64,000 nt of DNA from an uncultured Deferribacteraceae bacterium. GTDB taxonomy: Bacteria; Chrysiogenota; Deferribacteres; CAMZNJ01. This document shows, piece by piece, positions 31,939 through 41,900 of the stretch (the stretch's first letter is position 1; every line of letters begins with the position of its first letter). The stretch spans positions 1 to 64,000 of the forward strand of contig CAMZNS010000004.1 of NCBI GenBank assembly GCA_947313855.1. Reading direction: 5' to 3'. Position numbers and translations under genes: made by a program. The notes beneath the pieces were generated by a model. The model was given only the letters and a program-made list of their open reading frames with translations, ran no database searches and was not told the origin of the DNA.

Positions 31939-33360
31939 ATGGAACACAACTACAGCGACAACCCAAACCCAATCATGGATGACAACAACTACGAAGCTGG
32001 CGGTGCACTAAGCTACGGCTTCATGAAGGCAACAGAGATGGAGAGAGCCGTGCTGGCATCACTCATCACAGACGCCACCGTTGCCGACGAAGTCTTCTCC
32101 AAACTCACCGAATCCGACTTCGCACAATCAAATCACGCAACAACATTCAGTGCCCTCAAAAAACTTTTCCAATCCGAACGACCCCTAGACATGCCCTCCC
32201 TAATCCATATCCTCCAAGAGCGGTCGCAAATGGACGTGCACGGCTTTGCCGAATTCATCCACGAACTCAGCTTCACATACCCCGAAACAGTCAACATTGC
32301 TGACTACATCAAGGTTGTTTACTTCTACTCCACACTACGCAAACTTGTCAAATCGTGCGGTAATATTGTTGAGCGTTGCCGTACCGAGTCCGACAAAAGT
32401 GTGCACATGGACGAATTCATCGACAGCGTTGAGAAAGAGATTCTGGACATTACGCAACAGCAGAATCGCTCCGAGCTTGTCCCTATGGAAGACATTGTTG
32501 TGGGGTTCCTCGAAAACCTCGACTCGTTATGGCTAAACCAAACACACGAAGGGATTACAGGGCTTGCAACAAAATTTTCTGAGCTTGACCAAATCACCAG
32601 TGGACTACAACCTACCGACCTGATTATCGTTGCGGGTCGCCCTGCCATGGGGAAAACAGCGTTCGCCCTCAGCATGGGGCTAAATGTTGCCAAGGAGGGG
32701 AAGTCTGTTGCCGTTTTCTCCCTCGAAATGAGCAGTGGACAGCTTGTTCAACGCCTAATCTCAACAAGTGCAGGTGTGCCCGCATCTGAAATTCGTTCCG
32801 GCAAGTTTAAGAAAGAAACTTGGACACTCATCCGTAACGCCGCAAATGAATTCGCCGAACTACCATTTTATATCGACGATACACCATCCATAACTATCTC
32901 AGAGCTTCGCTCCAAAGCACGACGCCTTAAAGCTCGAAGCGGACTCGACCTCATCATAATCGACTACTTGCAACTTATGTCGGGCATCGGTGGCGATAAC
33001 CGTGAGCAGGAGATATCACAAATATCACGATCGTTGAAAGCCCTTGCCAAAGAGCTCGAACTACCCATTGTGGCACTGTCGCAGCTTAATCGTGACGTGG
33101 AGAAGCGTGCCGATAAGCGACCAAACCCATCGGATCTGCGTGAGAGTGGTGCCATCGAGCAGGATGCGGATATTATCATGTTCCTTTATCGCGACGAGGT
33201 TTACACCAAGGAGAAGTGCACCAAGCCTGGTATTGCCGAGGTTATCATATCGAAGCATCGTAATGGACCTACAGGTATGGTTGAGCTGCTGTTTGAGAAT
33301 ACCTATGTGCGGTTCAAGGATAAGACGCCCTATCAGGGTTCCTACAAGCAGGGTCGGTAA
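31939..33360 (+). CDS. dnaB: Replicative DNA helicase DnaB
   Basis: EMERAVLASLI, IIVAGRPAMGKTAFAL, IIIDYLQLMSG, SQLNRDVEKRADKRPNPSDLRESGAIEQDADIIMFLYRDE. Confidence 0.97.
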   Translation: MEHNYSDNPNPIMDDNNYEAGGALSYGFMKATEMERAVLASLITDATVADEVFSKLTESDFAQSNHATTFSALKKLFQSERPLDMPSLIHILQERSQMDVHGFAEFIHELSFTYPETVNIADYIKVVYFYSTLRKLVKSCGNIVERCRTESDKSVHMDEFIDSVEKEILDITQQQNRSELVPMEDIVVGFLENLDSLWLNQTHEGITGLATKFSELDQITSGLQPTDLIIVAGRPAMGKTAFALSMGLNVAKEGKSVAVFSLEMSSGQLVQRLISTSAGVPASEIRSGKFKKETWTLIRNAANEFAELPFYIDDTPSITISELRSKARRLKARSGLDLIIIDYLQLMSGIGGDNREQEISQISRSLKALAKELELPIVALSQLNRDVEKRADKRPNPSDLRESGAIEQDADIIMFLYRDEVYTKEKCTKPGIAEVIISKHRNGPTGMVELLFENTYVRFKDKTPYQGSYKQGR

Positions 33361-33366
33361 TCGTCG

Positions 33367-33526
33367 TTTGGGGTGGCTCGCGTTCGGGGTGGCTCGCGTT
33401 CGGGGTGCCTCGCGTTTGGGGTGGCTCGCGTTCGGGGTGCCTCGCGTTTGGGGTGCCTCGTGTTCGGGGTGGCTCGCGTTCGGGGTGCCTCGTGTTCGGG
33501 GTGGCTCGCGTTTGGGGTGGCTCGCG
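33367..33526. repeat. 16-bp tandem array, about 10 copies (TTCGGGGTGGCTCGCG and variants)
   Basis: Directly countable copies with TTC/TTT, GGTGG/GGTGC, CGCG/CGTG variants. Confidence 0.97.
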
Positions 33527-33548
33527 TTGTGTGTGGTATCCGTTCAGC

Positions 33549-33630
33549 ACCTCCGTCCAGCACCACGCACCTCCGTCCAGCACCTCCGTCCAGCACCTCC
33601 GTCCAGCACCTCCGTCCAGCACCACGCACA
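33549..33630. repeat. 13-bp tandem array CCTCCGTCCAGCA with CCACGCA interruptions
   Basis: Directly visible reiteration next to the 16-bp array. Confidence 0.94.
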
Positions 33631-33653
33631 CCCGTCCTGTGGTCATCTTGCCC

Positions 33654-35309
33654 TTAGCCGTGGTTGTCCAGCGTTGCGGTATGGTCTGCAAACCCTTTAA
33701 TTATTGCTGTATTGTGTGTTGTGAGCATTATTGTTGTTCCCAATCGTTCGTTGATGTCCAGTAGCATATTGAGTATTGTTGCGGTTGCGTTGGCGTCGAG
33801 GGCGGATGTGATTTCGTCTGCGATGAGGATTGTTGCTCCCCCCAGGAGTGCTGTTATTATTGCGATGCGTTGTTTTTGTCCCCCTGAGAGTTGGTGTGGG
33901 TATTTGTTGAGTGCGTCTGTTGGCAGTATGAATTCGTTCATCAGGTATTTTACGTGGTATGGGTGTATTGCGGGGTTGTAGTTGTTTGTGGCACTGTTAC
34001 GCAGTATATTTTTGATGGTCATTTTGGGGTTGAGCATGGTGTTTGGGTATTGTGTTACGATTCTGACATGTTTGTAGCGTTGTGTTGTGTTTGTTTTTTC
34101 TCCCCATACGGTGATTGTTCCTTCGGAGGGTGTTTCTAGTCCTGCGAGTATGTTTGCGAGTGTTGATTTTCCGCTTCCAGATTGTCCGATAAGAGCTGTA
34201 ATTTTTCTTGCGGGTATGTTTAGGTTGATGTTTTTGAGTGCTGTGTTGTTCCCTTTTTTATTGTTGTATATTTTGGTAAGGTTTTTGATTTCGATGGCGT
34301 TGGTGCATTTGTTGAGGTTGATTTGTTTGTCGGTGGCACCTTTGGTCCACATTGTTTGCGTGATATTTTCCCCTTTTGGTGTTAGAGGTTTGTTGTTGTT
34401 TGTTTGCGAGTTGTTGTTTGTTAGGGTGAAGAAGCGTGTTTTTTTGTTGTTTGGGATTGTTTTGTGTTTTGTTTGGAATTGGTTTGCGCTGAGCAGGTTT
34501 TTGGTATGTTCCTGTTTTGCGTTTGCGATGAGGTTGTTTAGGTTGCTGTTCGGTTTGTTGTTTATTGTTTCGATGATAGTTCCGTTTTGTAGGATGGCTA
34601 TTTTTTGTGCAACAGATGCTGCCATGACCATGTTGTGTGTAATGAGAATTAGGGATGTGCTATTTTGTTGGCAGAGTTGTTGTAGCATATTGATTATGAG
34701 TGTTTGGTTTGTTTCGTCGAGGTTTGAAGTTGGTTCGTCTGCGATGATGAGTTTGGGTTTGTTTGCGATTGCGAGTGCGATTGCGACGCGTTGTGCTTCT
34801 CCGCCGGATAGTTGGTGTGGGTAACGGTTGTGGTAGTTTGTGTTGAGTTCGACTTGTGTTAGGGCGTCATGGACTTTGTTTGTTACCTCTTGTTTGGTCA
34901 TTTTTTTGTTACGGTGTAGTGTGATGATTTCGCCGATCTGTTTTCCGATTGTCATGAGTGGGTCGAGGGATGCGTGTGGTTCTTGGAAGATGATACCGAT
35001 GCCGTTTTTTTGTCCTAGTAGTTTGTTGAGTGATTGTGTTTGCGGGTTGTTTGTGATGGAGCCGTTGATTGTTGCTTCGGTGTTGAAGTAGTTGTTTAGT
35101 TGTTTGTTTGTTTTGGGATTTAGTACCCCTACCATAGATTTCCAGAGCATTGTTTTGCCACTTCCGGAGAGTCCGACGAGAGCCATGATTTCGTTTTCGT
35201 TGAGTTGTAGGTTAACGTTTTGGAGTAGTTTTGTTGTTGAGTTGTTTGCGTAGAGAGTTGTGTTGAGGTTTTGGAGGTTAAGTAGTTGTTGTGATTGTTG
35301 TTGGGTCAT
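33654..35309 (-). CDS. Peptide/nickel-type ABC transporter, two fused ATP-binding domains
   Basis: Two Walker A (GLSGSGKTML; GQSGSGKSTL) and two signature motifs (LSGGEAQRVAIA; LSGGQKQRIAI) in 551 aa. Confidence 0.95.
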   Translation of the reverse strand: MTQQQSQQLLNLQNLNTTLYANNSTTKLLQNVNLQLNENEIMALVGLSGSGKTMLWKSMVGVLNPKTNKQLNNYFNTEATINGSITNNPQTQSLNKLLGQKNGIGIIFQEPHASLDPLMTIGKQIGEIITLHRNKKMTKQEVTNKVHDALTQVELNTNYHNRYPHQLSGGEAQRVAIALAIANKPKLIIADEPTSNLDETNQTLIINMLQQLCQQNSTSLILITHNMVMAASVAQKIAILQNGTIIETINNKPNSNLNNLIANAKQEHTKNLLSANQFQTKHKTIPNNKKTRFFTLTNNNSQTNNNKPLTPKGENITQTMWTKGATDKQINLNKCTNAIEIKNLTKIYNNKKGNNTALKNINLNIPARKITALIGQSGSGKSTLANILAGLETPSEGTITVWGEKTNTTQRYKHVRIVTQYPNTMLNPKMTIKNILRNSATNNYNPAIHPYHVKYLMNEFILPTDALNKYPHQLSGGQKQRIAIITALLGGATILIADEITSALDANATATILNMLLDINERLGTTIMLTTHNTAIIKGFADHTATLDNHG

Positions 35310-36160
35310 TTTTTGCCCCTGAGTTTTTGGTTTAGTCCGTCGCTAATGAGGTTTAGTCCTAGTATTGTTGTGATGATGGTTGTTGCGGGAGCGATGGCTG
35401 CCATGGGTTGTTGGTTGATATATGGTATTGCTTGGTTGAGCATTATTCCCCAGCTTGGCGTTGGTGGTGCGACTCCGAGTCCGAGGTAGCTGAGTCCTGC
35501 TTCGACAAGTATTGCTGTGCTCATGTAGATTGGTATTGCGACGATGATGTTTGGTGTAGCGTTTGGCAGAGCATGTTTGAGGGCGATGTTGATGTTGCTG
35601 ACGCCCCAGGTTTTGGCTACTTTGATGTAGTCTTCTGCGTACACCTGTATGAGGGTTGCCTGCATAATCCTTGTGAGTCCCGGTACGAGCATGATTGTGA
35701 TTGCGATGGTTGTGTTTGCGATTCCGCCCCCTAGGATAGAGACCACTGCGAGTGCGAGTAGTAGTGATGGTATCCCCATTAGTGTGTTTGTGATGAATGT
35801 GATGGTTTTGTGTGTTAGTTGTGCTGTGTGTGATGGTGTTGTTGTGTTGCGTGCTGCTACTGCGGTTGTGCTGAGTGCAAAAGCGGTAATGGTTGCAGTA
35901 GCGATTGCCATTATTGCCATTGTCATTGTGATGCGAGCTCCAGTCATGAGTCGGCTGAGAGTATCTCGTCCTAGGTAGTCGCCGCCGAGTGGGTGTGTGG
36001 CTGTGATGGGTGCAGAGACGGCGTCGGGGATGATGAGGTTCGGTTCGAAAGGTGTGTACAGTAGCGATACGAGTCCCATGGCGAGTGGTGTGCCAGCAAA
36101 GATGATTCCTAAGGCGAGGTTGAGAGGCATGAATGGTGCTGTACCTTGGTTGTGGTTCAT
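35306..36160 (-). CDS. Peptide/nickel-type ABC transporter permease (OppC/DppC-like)
   Basis: HPLGGDYLGRDTLSRLMTGARITM; EAGLSYLGLGVAPPTPSWGIML. Confidence 0.95.
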   Translation of the reverse strand: MNHNQGTAPFMPLNLALGIIFAGTPLAMGLVSLLYTPFEPNLIIPDAVSAPITATHPLGGDYLGRDTLSRLMTGARITMTMAIMAIATATITAFALSTTAVAARNTTTPSHTAQLTHKTITFITNTLMGIPSLLLALAVVSILGGGIANTTIAITIMLVPGLTRIMQATLIQVYAEDYIKVAKTWGVSNINIALKHALPNATPNIIVAIPIYMSTAILVEAGLSYLGLGVAPPTPSWGIMLNQAIPYINQQPMAAIAPATTIITTILGLNLISDGLNQKLRGKK

Positions 36161-37171
36161 CTAGGATCTCCTTAGTTTGGGGTTGAGTATGTAGTAGAGT
36201 CCGTCGGTGATTTTGTTGATGACCACCACTAGAAACGCAACATACAGCACAGCACCTTGCACAAGAAGGGTGTCTCGCTGATGAATACCTGTGACGAGTG
36301 TGTTGCCTAGCCCCGGAATGTTGAAGATGTATTCGACTAGCACCGATCCTGCAAGGAGATCGATGAGGAGGATGCCACTGAATGTGGTGTAGCCCACAAG
36401 AAGGTTACGTAGTGTGTGGCGTCGCAGGAGTTGCCAGCCACCGATACCACGACAGTGTAGTGCTAGCATGAAGGGTTGTGCGTTTAGTTCGCGAACAGAG
36501 TTGTAGGTGTATCGGCTGAGTATTGCTATTGCGGGGAGAGCCAGTGCTAGTGCGGGTGCAAAGAGGTATGCCAGTGCGGGGATGGTGTTGTGGCTACCAC
36601 TGCCTGCTGCTGCCATGGGGAGGATACTGCTCAGGGGAACGTACAGACCCGGTACAAAAGCGGAAAACACGTTGCCGAATAAGTAGAGGAGGAGTATCCC
36701 CCATAAAAATTGTGGAACAGCCACGCCAAGGGTAACAGCGGTGGTAAGGGGGGTGCGTAACACTTGTGAGCCGTTGCTACCGAGGTAAAGACCAAGGGGC
36801 AAGGATACTGAAACAGCAATAACCATCGCAACACTAGCAATTACGGCAGTAACACCCAAAGCATGAAGCACGATGGTGAAAACAGGGGCATGGTAAACAT
36901 ACGAAACGCCGAAATCACCTCGCAACAAGCCTTGCAACCACTCAAAATACTGTATGAAAGGTGAGGTATTGAGGGAAAATAGTGCCTGATACGACTCAGT
37001 GAGAACACGATCGGAACCAACACCAACCTGAATGAGCAAAGCATTGCCAGGGGTTAGGTATAAAAGTGAAAATACGACAACACTGACGCCAAGGAGGAGT
37101 AGTATGGCATCCAGAGTGTTTTTCACAAGTTTGGTCATTATCAATATGGTAGGGGTAGGCATGGTAAGCAT
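36161..37171 (-). CDS. Peptide/nickel-type ABC transporter permease (OppB/DppB-like)
   Basis: VEYIFNIPGLGNTLVTGIHQRD; operon position. Confidence 0.94.
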   Translation of the reverse strand: MLTMPTPTILIMTKLVKNTLDAILLLLGVSVVVFSLLYLTPGNALLIQVGVGSDRVLTESYQALFSLNTSPFIQYFEWLQGLLRGDFGVSYVYHAPVFTIVLHALGVTAVIASVAMVIAVSVSLPLGLYLGSNGSQVLRTPLTTAVTLGVAVPQFLWGILLLYLFGNVFSAFVPGLYVPLSSILPMAAAGSGSHNTIPALAYLFAPALALALPAIAILSRYTYNSVRELNAQPFMLALHCRGIGGWQLLRRHTLRNLLVGYTTFSGILLIDLLAGSVLVEYIFNIPGLGNTLVTGIHQRDTLLVQGAVLYVAFLVVVINKITDGLYYILNPKLRRS

Positions 37172-37199
37172 TATACATCAGAAGTTACGGGAAGTGTTA

Positions 37200-38843
37200 T
37201 TATTTTGTGGTGTTGGTGTTGGTGTTGGTGGTGGTGTTGGTGGTGTTGGTGTTGGTGTTGGTGGTGTGGAGTGCGTACACGTCGATTACGCTAATGGGGT
37301 AGGTTGTCCAGCCAGCAATACCCTTTCGCACCGCTGTGTGCACTGCGGGATCCATGATAAAGTATGCCGCCAAGTCTTCAGCCAAAATACCTTGGGCATC
37401 GCGGTATGCTTTTTCACTTTGGGACTCATTGCTATGCAGGGCGGTGTTGATTAATTGGTCAAACGTTGTGTTTTTGTAGTGGAAGAAGTTGTTGCTGTAT
37501 GTTGATGAGTATCGTCGTAAGGTTTGGTACGGGTCGAGTTTCCCTGCGAAGCCCACAACAGTTGCTTCGTAGTTTGCCGATTTGTAGACGTCGTTGAGCC
37601 ATACCCCCCACTCCACGGTTTTGATTGTGGTGTTGATGCCGATTGTGTTGAGGTTTTCGGCGATGAGTACTGCTGTGTCCACGTGTAGTTGGTAGTTGGA
37701 GGGGACAGTTATTGTGAGGTTGAAGCCGTTTTTGTAAGGTGAGCGTTTGAGGCTGAGTAGAGCTTCGGTTTCGTTGTATGGGTATGGTGTGGCGATGGAG
37801 CTGTTGTAGTATTGCCCCATGAGCGGTGTCATGTGCGATTCGAGGGGGGTGCCTTCGTTGTTTGTGAGTAGCTCGATGATGCGGGTTTTGTTGATTGCCT
37901 GACTAATGGCGATACGAACGTCTTTGTTGGCAAGGGGTGCATAGGTGTGGTTGTATGCGAGTATTTGTACGAGGTTGAGGTTTGCGGCGATGTTGTTGAA
38001 GTTTGACATGTTTAGCATTTTGAAGTTGTTGTAGGGTAGGTCGGGGATAATGTCGAGGCTGTTGCTACTCTGACTGTTGGCTGCGAGTATGGTGGTTGTC
38101 ATGTGGGGGATGATTCGGAATGTAACATTTTTGATGGGAGCCTCGCCCAGGTAGAACTGTGGGAATGCTTCGAGGGCAACAAACTGTGTTGGGGAGTAGT
38201 TCTGCAAGCGATACGGACCTGCACCGACGGGGTTGACGCCCACAGTGTCGCCACTATTTTCGGGGATAATAGCTCGGGTAAACTCTGTTAAGATGGAGTT
38301 GTTGGACTCAGACAGGGTAAAACGTACGGTAGAGGGGTTCACTGCCTCCACCCCCGTTACAATATCGAGGGACTTATAACGTATGCTTGGATCCATATCA
38401 CCCATGAGCCTGCGGTAGCTGTAGACAACATCTTTGGATTCGACGGGGTTGCCGTTGTGAAACAGGGCATTGGGGCGAAGGTGGAAAGTGTACTGAGTGC
38501 GGTTGTTGTTGACGCTATAGCTGCTGGCAATACCATCCACAAGGCTACCGTTCGGTGTTGGCGTGAGCAGTCCGCGAAACACGTTGAACATTACCTCTTT
38601 AGTACCAGCAGACGAGGCTTTGTGGGGATCGAGGGTGTCCATGTCTTGCGGGATACGAATATTTAACGTGTGGGTGTTGTAGTTTTTGGTGGTTGCCATG
38701 TTGTTGGTTTTGGTGCACGCACCTACAATTAGGGGGAGCATGGTTAGTGTGACAGCTGTAAGGGCAAGTGTGGTGTGTTTGGGTAGTATTCGTCGGTGTT
38801 TTGGTGTGAGTTGTTGGGCTGTCGCTGTTTCTGTCGCGGTCAT
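37200..38843 (-). CDS. Peptide/nickel-type ABC transporter substrate-binding lipoprotein
   Basis: Lipobox LIVGACTK; DTLDPHKASS…FNVFRGLL; GVNPVGAGPYRL; start at 38843 after GGGGAG SD. Confidence 0.92.
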   Translation of the reverse strand: MTATETATAQQLTPKHRRILPKHTTLALTAVTLTMLPLIVGACTKTNNMATTKNYNTHTLNIRIPQDMDTLDPHKASSAGTKEVMFNVFRGLLTPTPNGSLVDGIASSYSVNNNRTQYTFHLRPNALFHNGNPVESKDVVYSYRRLMGDMDPSIRYKSLDIVTGVEAVNPSTVRFTLSESNNSILTEFTRAIIPENSGDTVGVNPVGAGPYRLQNYSPTQFVALEAFPQFYLGEAPIKNVTFRIIPHMTTTILAANSQSSNSLDIIPDLPYNNFKMLNMSNFNNIAANLNLVQILAYNHTYAPLANKDVRIAISQAINKTRIIELLTNNEGTPLESHMTPLMGQYYNSSIATPYPYNETEALLSLKRSPYKNGFNLTITVPSNYQLHVDTAVLIAENLNTIGINTTIKTVEWGVWLNDVYKSANYEATVVGFAGKLDPYQTLRRYSSTYSNNFFHYKNTTFDQLINTALHSNESQSEKAYRDAQGILAEDLAAYFIMDPAVHTAVRKGIAGWTTYPISVIDVYALHTTNTNTNTTNTTTNTNTNTTK

Positions 38844-38929
38844 AATTCTCCCCTTAAAATGGGTTGTGTGTTTGGTTGTGTAGCAGTACCCCAATAAAAG
38901 GTACTGCTACAAAGTTGTGCTAGTTGTTG

Positions 38930-40495
38930 CTAGTCTTTGTTGTAGGCGATGTAGGTTTTGCCCCTAGGTGTGGCAACACGCATGTTGACCGTATCACCAG
39001 ATTTAATTTTGGAGTAGGTTGCTTTGAAGTCTGCAACGGATGTTATTTTTGTGCCATCAATAGCCATGATGATTACCCCCGCTTTCAGACCAACACTGCT
39101 CGCATTCGATTCGGCTTCGACAGCCCATACGCCAACGCCGTAAGCAACGTCATATTCTTCGGCAGTTTTGTTGTCAATGTTTTGTACCGATATTCCGTCT
39201 ACGGTGGTGGAGTTTTGGTTGTTGTCATTGTTTTGGTTGTTGTCATTGTTTTTGCGTCCAGCGGTTTCGGGTCGTTCGCCCACAGTTACCTTGACGGTTA
39301 TCCGTTTGTTGTTTCGTAGTATCCCTAGTGTAACGGTTTTCCCTGGCTTGGTGCTTCCAACAGTTTGTGCAAAGCCTCTGAAGCCGTTGACGGGCATTTT
39401 GTTGACGTCGAGGATAACATCTCCGGGTAGGAGTCCACTTTTGTCAGCAGGATTGTCGGGCACCACATCGGCAATAACAATGGCGTTGTTGTAGTCTTTG
39501 GGAACGCCAAACGATGACGCTAGTTCGGGAGTGAGTTCCTGCAGTGTAACACCTATCCAGCCGTGGACAACAGAGTTGTTGAGTAGTTGTGGCATTAGTG
39601 TTGTGAACGTGTTGATGGGTATGGAGAAGCCGAGTCCGTGTGCACTACGAAATATTGCGGTGTTGATACCGATGACTTCGCCTGCCATGTTGATTAGGGG
39701 TCCGCCAGAGTTGCCAGGGTTGATGGATGCGTCTGTTTGTAGGAAGCTGTCGAATGGTCCGCTTTGAATGCTTCTGTCCTTTGCGGAGATGATTCCAGCG
39801 GTAACAGTGGCGTCAAGTCCGTACGGGGATCCGATGGCGAGCACCCATTCGCCGATATTGGTGGCGTCGGAGTTGCCTAGAGGTAGGGGGGTGAGGGTTT
39901 CGTTGGCATCGATTTTGATTAGGGCAAGGTCGGTGAGGGGGTCTGTGCCGATGAGGGTGGCGTTGTACGCGTTGCCACTAGACAGGGTTACGACGATACT
40001 CGTTCCGTTGTCCACAACATGGTTGTTGGTAACGATGTAGCCATCTTGGTTGATCACAAAACCTGAACCTTGGGACTGAGATTCTCGTGGTTGTGTTGGT
40101 CGTGGTGTTTGTGGGTGTTGCGGGAAGGGTTGCTGAAAGAACTCGCCGAAAAACTCATCGAAGAAGTTGTTGGGCATGCCGTTGAAGAGGCTCGACATGG
40201 GCTGCTGCTCCACGATTTGCGTTACGACGATGTTGACCGTACCGTTGCGTGTTCGGTTGATAATCTCCACGAAGTTGGGGTATGGCGTGTTAGTGTTAGC
40301 GTTAACGTTGTTTTGGAGATTGGTTTCGCCCACGTTAAGTGTGGTTGTATCTGTGTTGAGGTTTTGGTTATCGGGGTTTGTTGCGGTTTGTTTTGGGTTA
40401 CTGCATCCTTGGAGTGCCACTAGAACAATAAGTGCTAAAAGTATGATTGTGGCGATGTGTTGAATACGCAGTACCGGTTTTGTGTTAATATGCAT
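38930..40495 (-). CDS. HtrA/DegP-type serine protease with two PDZ domains, predicted lipoprotein
   Basis: GSGFVINQDGYIVTNNHVVDNG, DLALIKID, GNSGGPLIN; lipobox VALQGCSN; start at 40495 after TAGGAGGAG SD. Confidence 0.94.
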   Translation of the reverse strand: MHINTKPVLRIQHIATIILLALIVLVALQGCSNPKQTATNPDNQNLNTDTTTLNVGETNLQNNVNANTNTPYPNFVEIINRTRNGTVNIVVTQIVEQQPMSSLFNGMPNNFFDEFFGEFFQQPFPQHPQTPRPTQPRESQSQGSGFVINQDGYIVTNNHVVDNGTSIVVTLSSGNAYNATLIGTDPLTDLALIKIDANETLTPLPLGNSDATNIGEWVLAIGSPYGLDATVTAGIISAKDRSIQSGPFDSFLQTDASINPGNSGGPLINMAGEVIGINTAIFRSAHGLGFSIPINTFTTLMPQLLNNSVVHGWIGVTLQELTPELASSFGVPKDYNNAIVIADVVPDNPADKSGLLPGDVILDVNKMPVNGFRGFAQTVGSTKPGKTVTLGILRNNKRITVKVTVGERPETAGRKNNDNNQNNDNNQNSTTVDGISVQNIDNKTAEEYDVAYGVGVWAVEAESNASSVGLKAGVIIMAIDGTKITSVADFKATYSKIKSGDTVNMRVATPRGKTYIAYNKD

Positions 40496-40616
40496 CGTAA
40501 TATCTCCTCCTAAGTGAAAAGTAGGGTGCGATTTATTATACAAAACTGCAGGAAAATTGCAAGACATGGGGGATAATTATTGCGGGGCTAGGGTTGTGGC
40601 TAGGGATGGCAATGGT

Positions 40617-40738
40617 GACGGGCGACAAGTACGGGCGACAAGTACGGGTTGAGGCTTGAAGGAGCGGGGTAGCGTAACGGTAGCGTAACGGTAGGTAGCA
40701 GTAGCGTAACGGTAGGTAGCAGTAGCGTAACGGTAGGG
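40617..40738. repeat. Tandem repeats: GGGCGACAAGTAC x2 and 21-bp AGTAGCGTAACGGTAGGTAGC x about 3
   Basis: Directly visible between htrA and the anti-sigma gene. Confidence 0.9.
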
Positions 40739-40744
40739 CTCAGT

Positions 40745-41293
40745 CTACTTTTCAATATCAATATCCGACACCATGATAACCAAAGAACCGTCGTTTAAGG
40801 ACTCGTGCTGTACGCTAGAGAATGAGTACAACATACTAGTACTGCTCCCCACAAGTATTAAAAGGCTCGCCGCGGATGTAATGATTAGGGGTCGTGGGTT
40901 AAAAAGAAATTCGTATTTCGGGTTATGGCGACTATCCCCAGCACTGTTTTTTGTGGTATCAGGGTTGGTGTTGGTGTTGCCGAAGTGGTTGTGGTTAGCG
41001 GGGTATTTGCGATAGTCATCGATAGTTTTGGTTTGCTGTGCTATTCGAGCCATAATGGTGCTTGCCATGGCGGTATTTTCTGTTTGGGAGTTGGTTTTGC
41101 CGGCAAGGAAATGGATATTAGAACGCACGATATTGTGTACCTGTTTTTGTGCTTCGAGCTCCGAAAAGCAGTACGCACAACTCTGTGTATGTTGCATCAG
41201 TGATTTTTTATCCTGATTGGGCAGGGCGTTGTCCATAAGTGCAGAGATATTGCGTTTGTACTCTTCGCAGCTACTTAATCGTTGTGGCTGCAT
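40745..41293 (-). CDS. Zinc-finger (zf-HC2-like) transmembrane anti-sigma factor
   Basis: HTQSCAYCFSELE, single C-terminal TM, overlaps the ECF sigma gene. Confidence 0.8.
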   Translation of the reverse strand: MQPQRLSSCEEYKRNISALMDNALPNQDKKSLMQHTQSCAYCFSELEAQKQVHNIVRSNIHFLAGKTNSQTENTAMASTIMARIAQQTKTIDDYRKYPANHNHFGNTNTNPDTTKNSAGDSRHNPKYEFLFNPRPLIITSAASLLILVGSSTSMLYSFSSVQHESLNDGSLVIMVSDIDIEK

Positions 41294-41864
41294 CTGAGAT
41301 AACTCCTTTTTTCATTAATTTATCTTTAAAAATACGTCTGGCATTAAAGAGCCTACTACGCACTGTTCCAACGGGGATATACAGTGCTTCGGCTATCTCT
41401 TCGTACGATAAGCTTTCCACTTCACGCAAGTAGTAAACAGTTTGCAGTCGTTGTGGAAGTGTGTTGTAAATATTTTCTAATAGTACTGACACGTCGGCAT
41501 TTGCCAGAATATCTTCGGGTGTTTTGTCGGCGACAATACTATTTATGATATTGTCGTGGTGTTCTTCGTCGGCGAACGAGTATTGGTGTTTGATGGTTCT
41601 GAAGTATGAGTACGAGTTATTGATGGCAACGCGTCTCAACCATGGGTAGAAGCTGTTTGGGTCCTTGAGGGACTTGAGGTTGATGTAGGCAGCCACAAAG
41701 CTATTCTGTACAATATCTTTAGACGCATCTTCATTTCGGGTAATTCTCATTACCAGTGCTAACAAAGGATTTTGATACTTTAAAACAAGCGACTCAAAAT
41801 CGTTCGTCGATCCACTTAAAACCTTATCGATGATAGCTTTATCACCAGTATTATCTGGAATCAT
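41271..41864 (-). CDS. ECF-type RNA polymerase sigma factor
   Basis: Region 2 (DIVQNSFVAAYINLKSLKDPNSFYPWLRRVAINNSYSYFR) and region 4 (YYLREVESLSYEEIAEALYIPVGTVRSRLFNARRIFKDKL). Confidence 0.94.
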   Translation of the reverse strand: MIPDNTGDKAIIDKVLSGSTNDFESLVLKYQNPLLALVMRITRNEDASKDIVQNSFVAAYINLKSLKDPNSFYPWLRRVAINNSYSYFRTIKHQYSFADEEHHDNIINSIVADKTPEDILANADVSVLLENIYNTLPQRLQTVYYLREVESLSYEEIAEALYIPVGTVRSRLFNARRIFKDKLMKKGVISDAATTIK

Positions 41865-41900
41865 AACCCCTGTGAACCCCTTTTGAGTAGGTGTAGGTTT

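Noticed and set aside
33367-33630. Possible CRISPR array
   Set aside because: Units are head-to-tail 16- and 13-bp repeats with no unique spacers; no cas genes. The same applies to the other arrays.
33314-33764. Several overlapping ORFs (95-125 aa) on both strands over the 16/13-bp arrays
   Set aside because: Repeat-derived open frames present on both strands; not coding-like.
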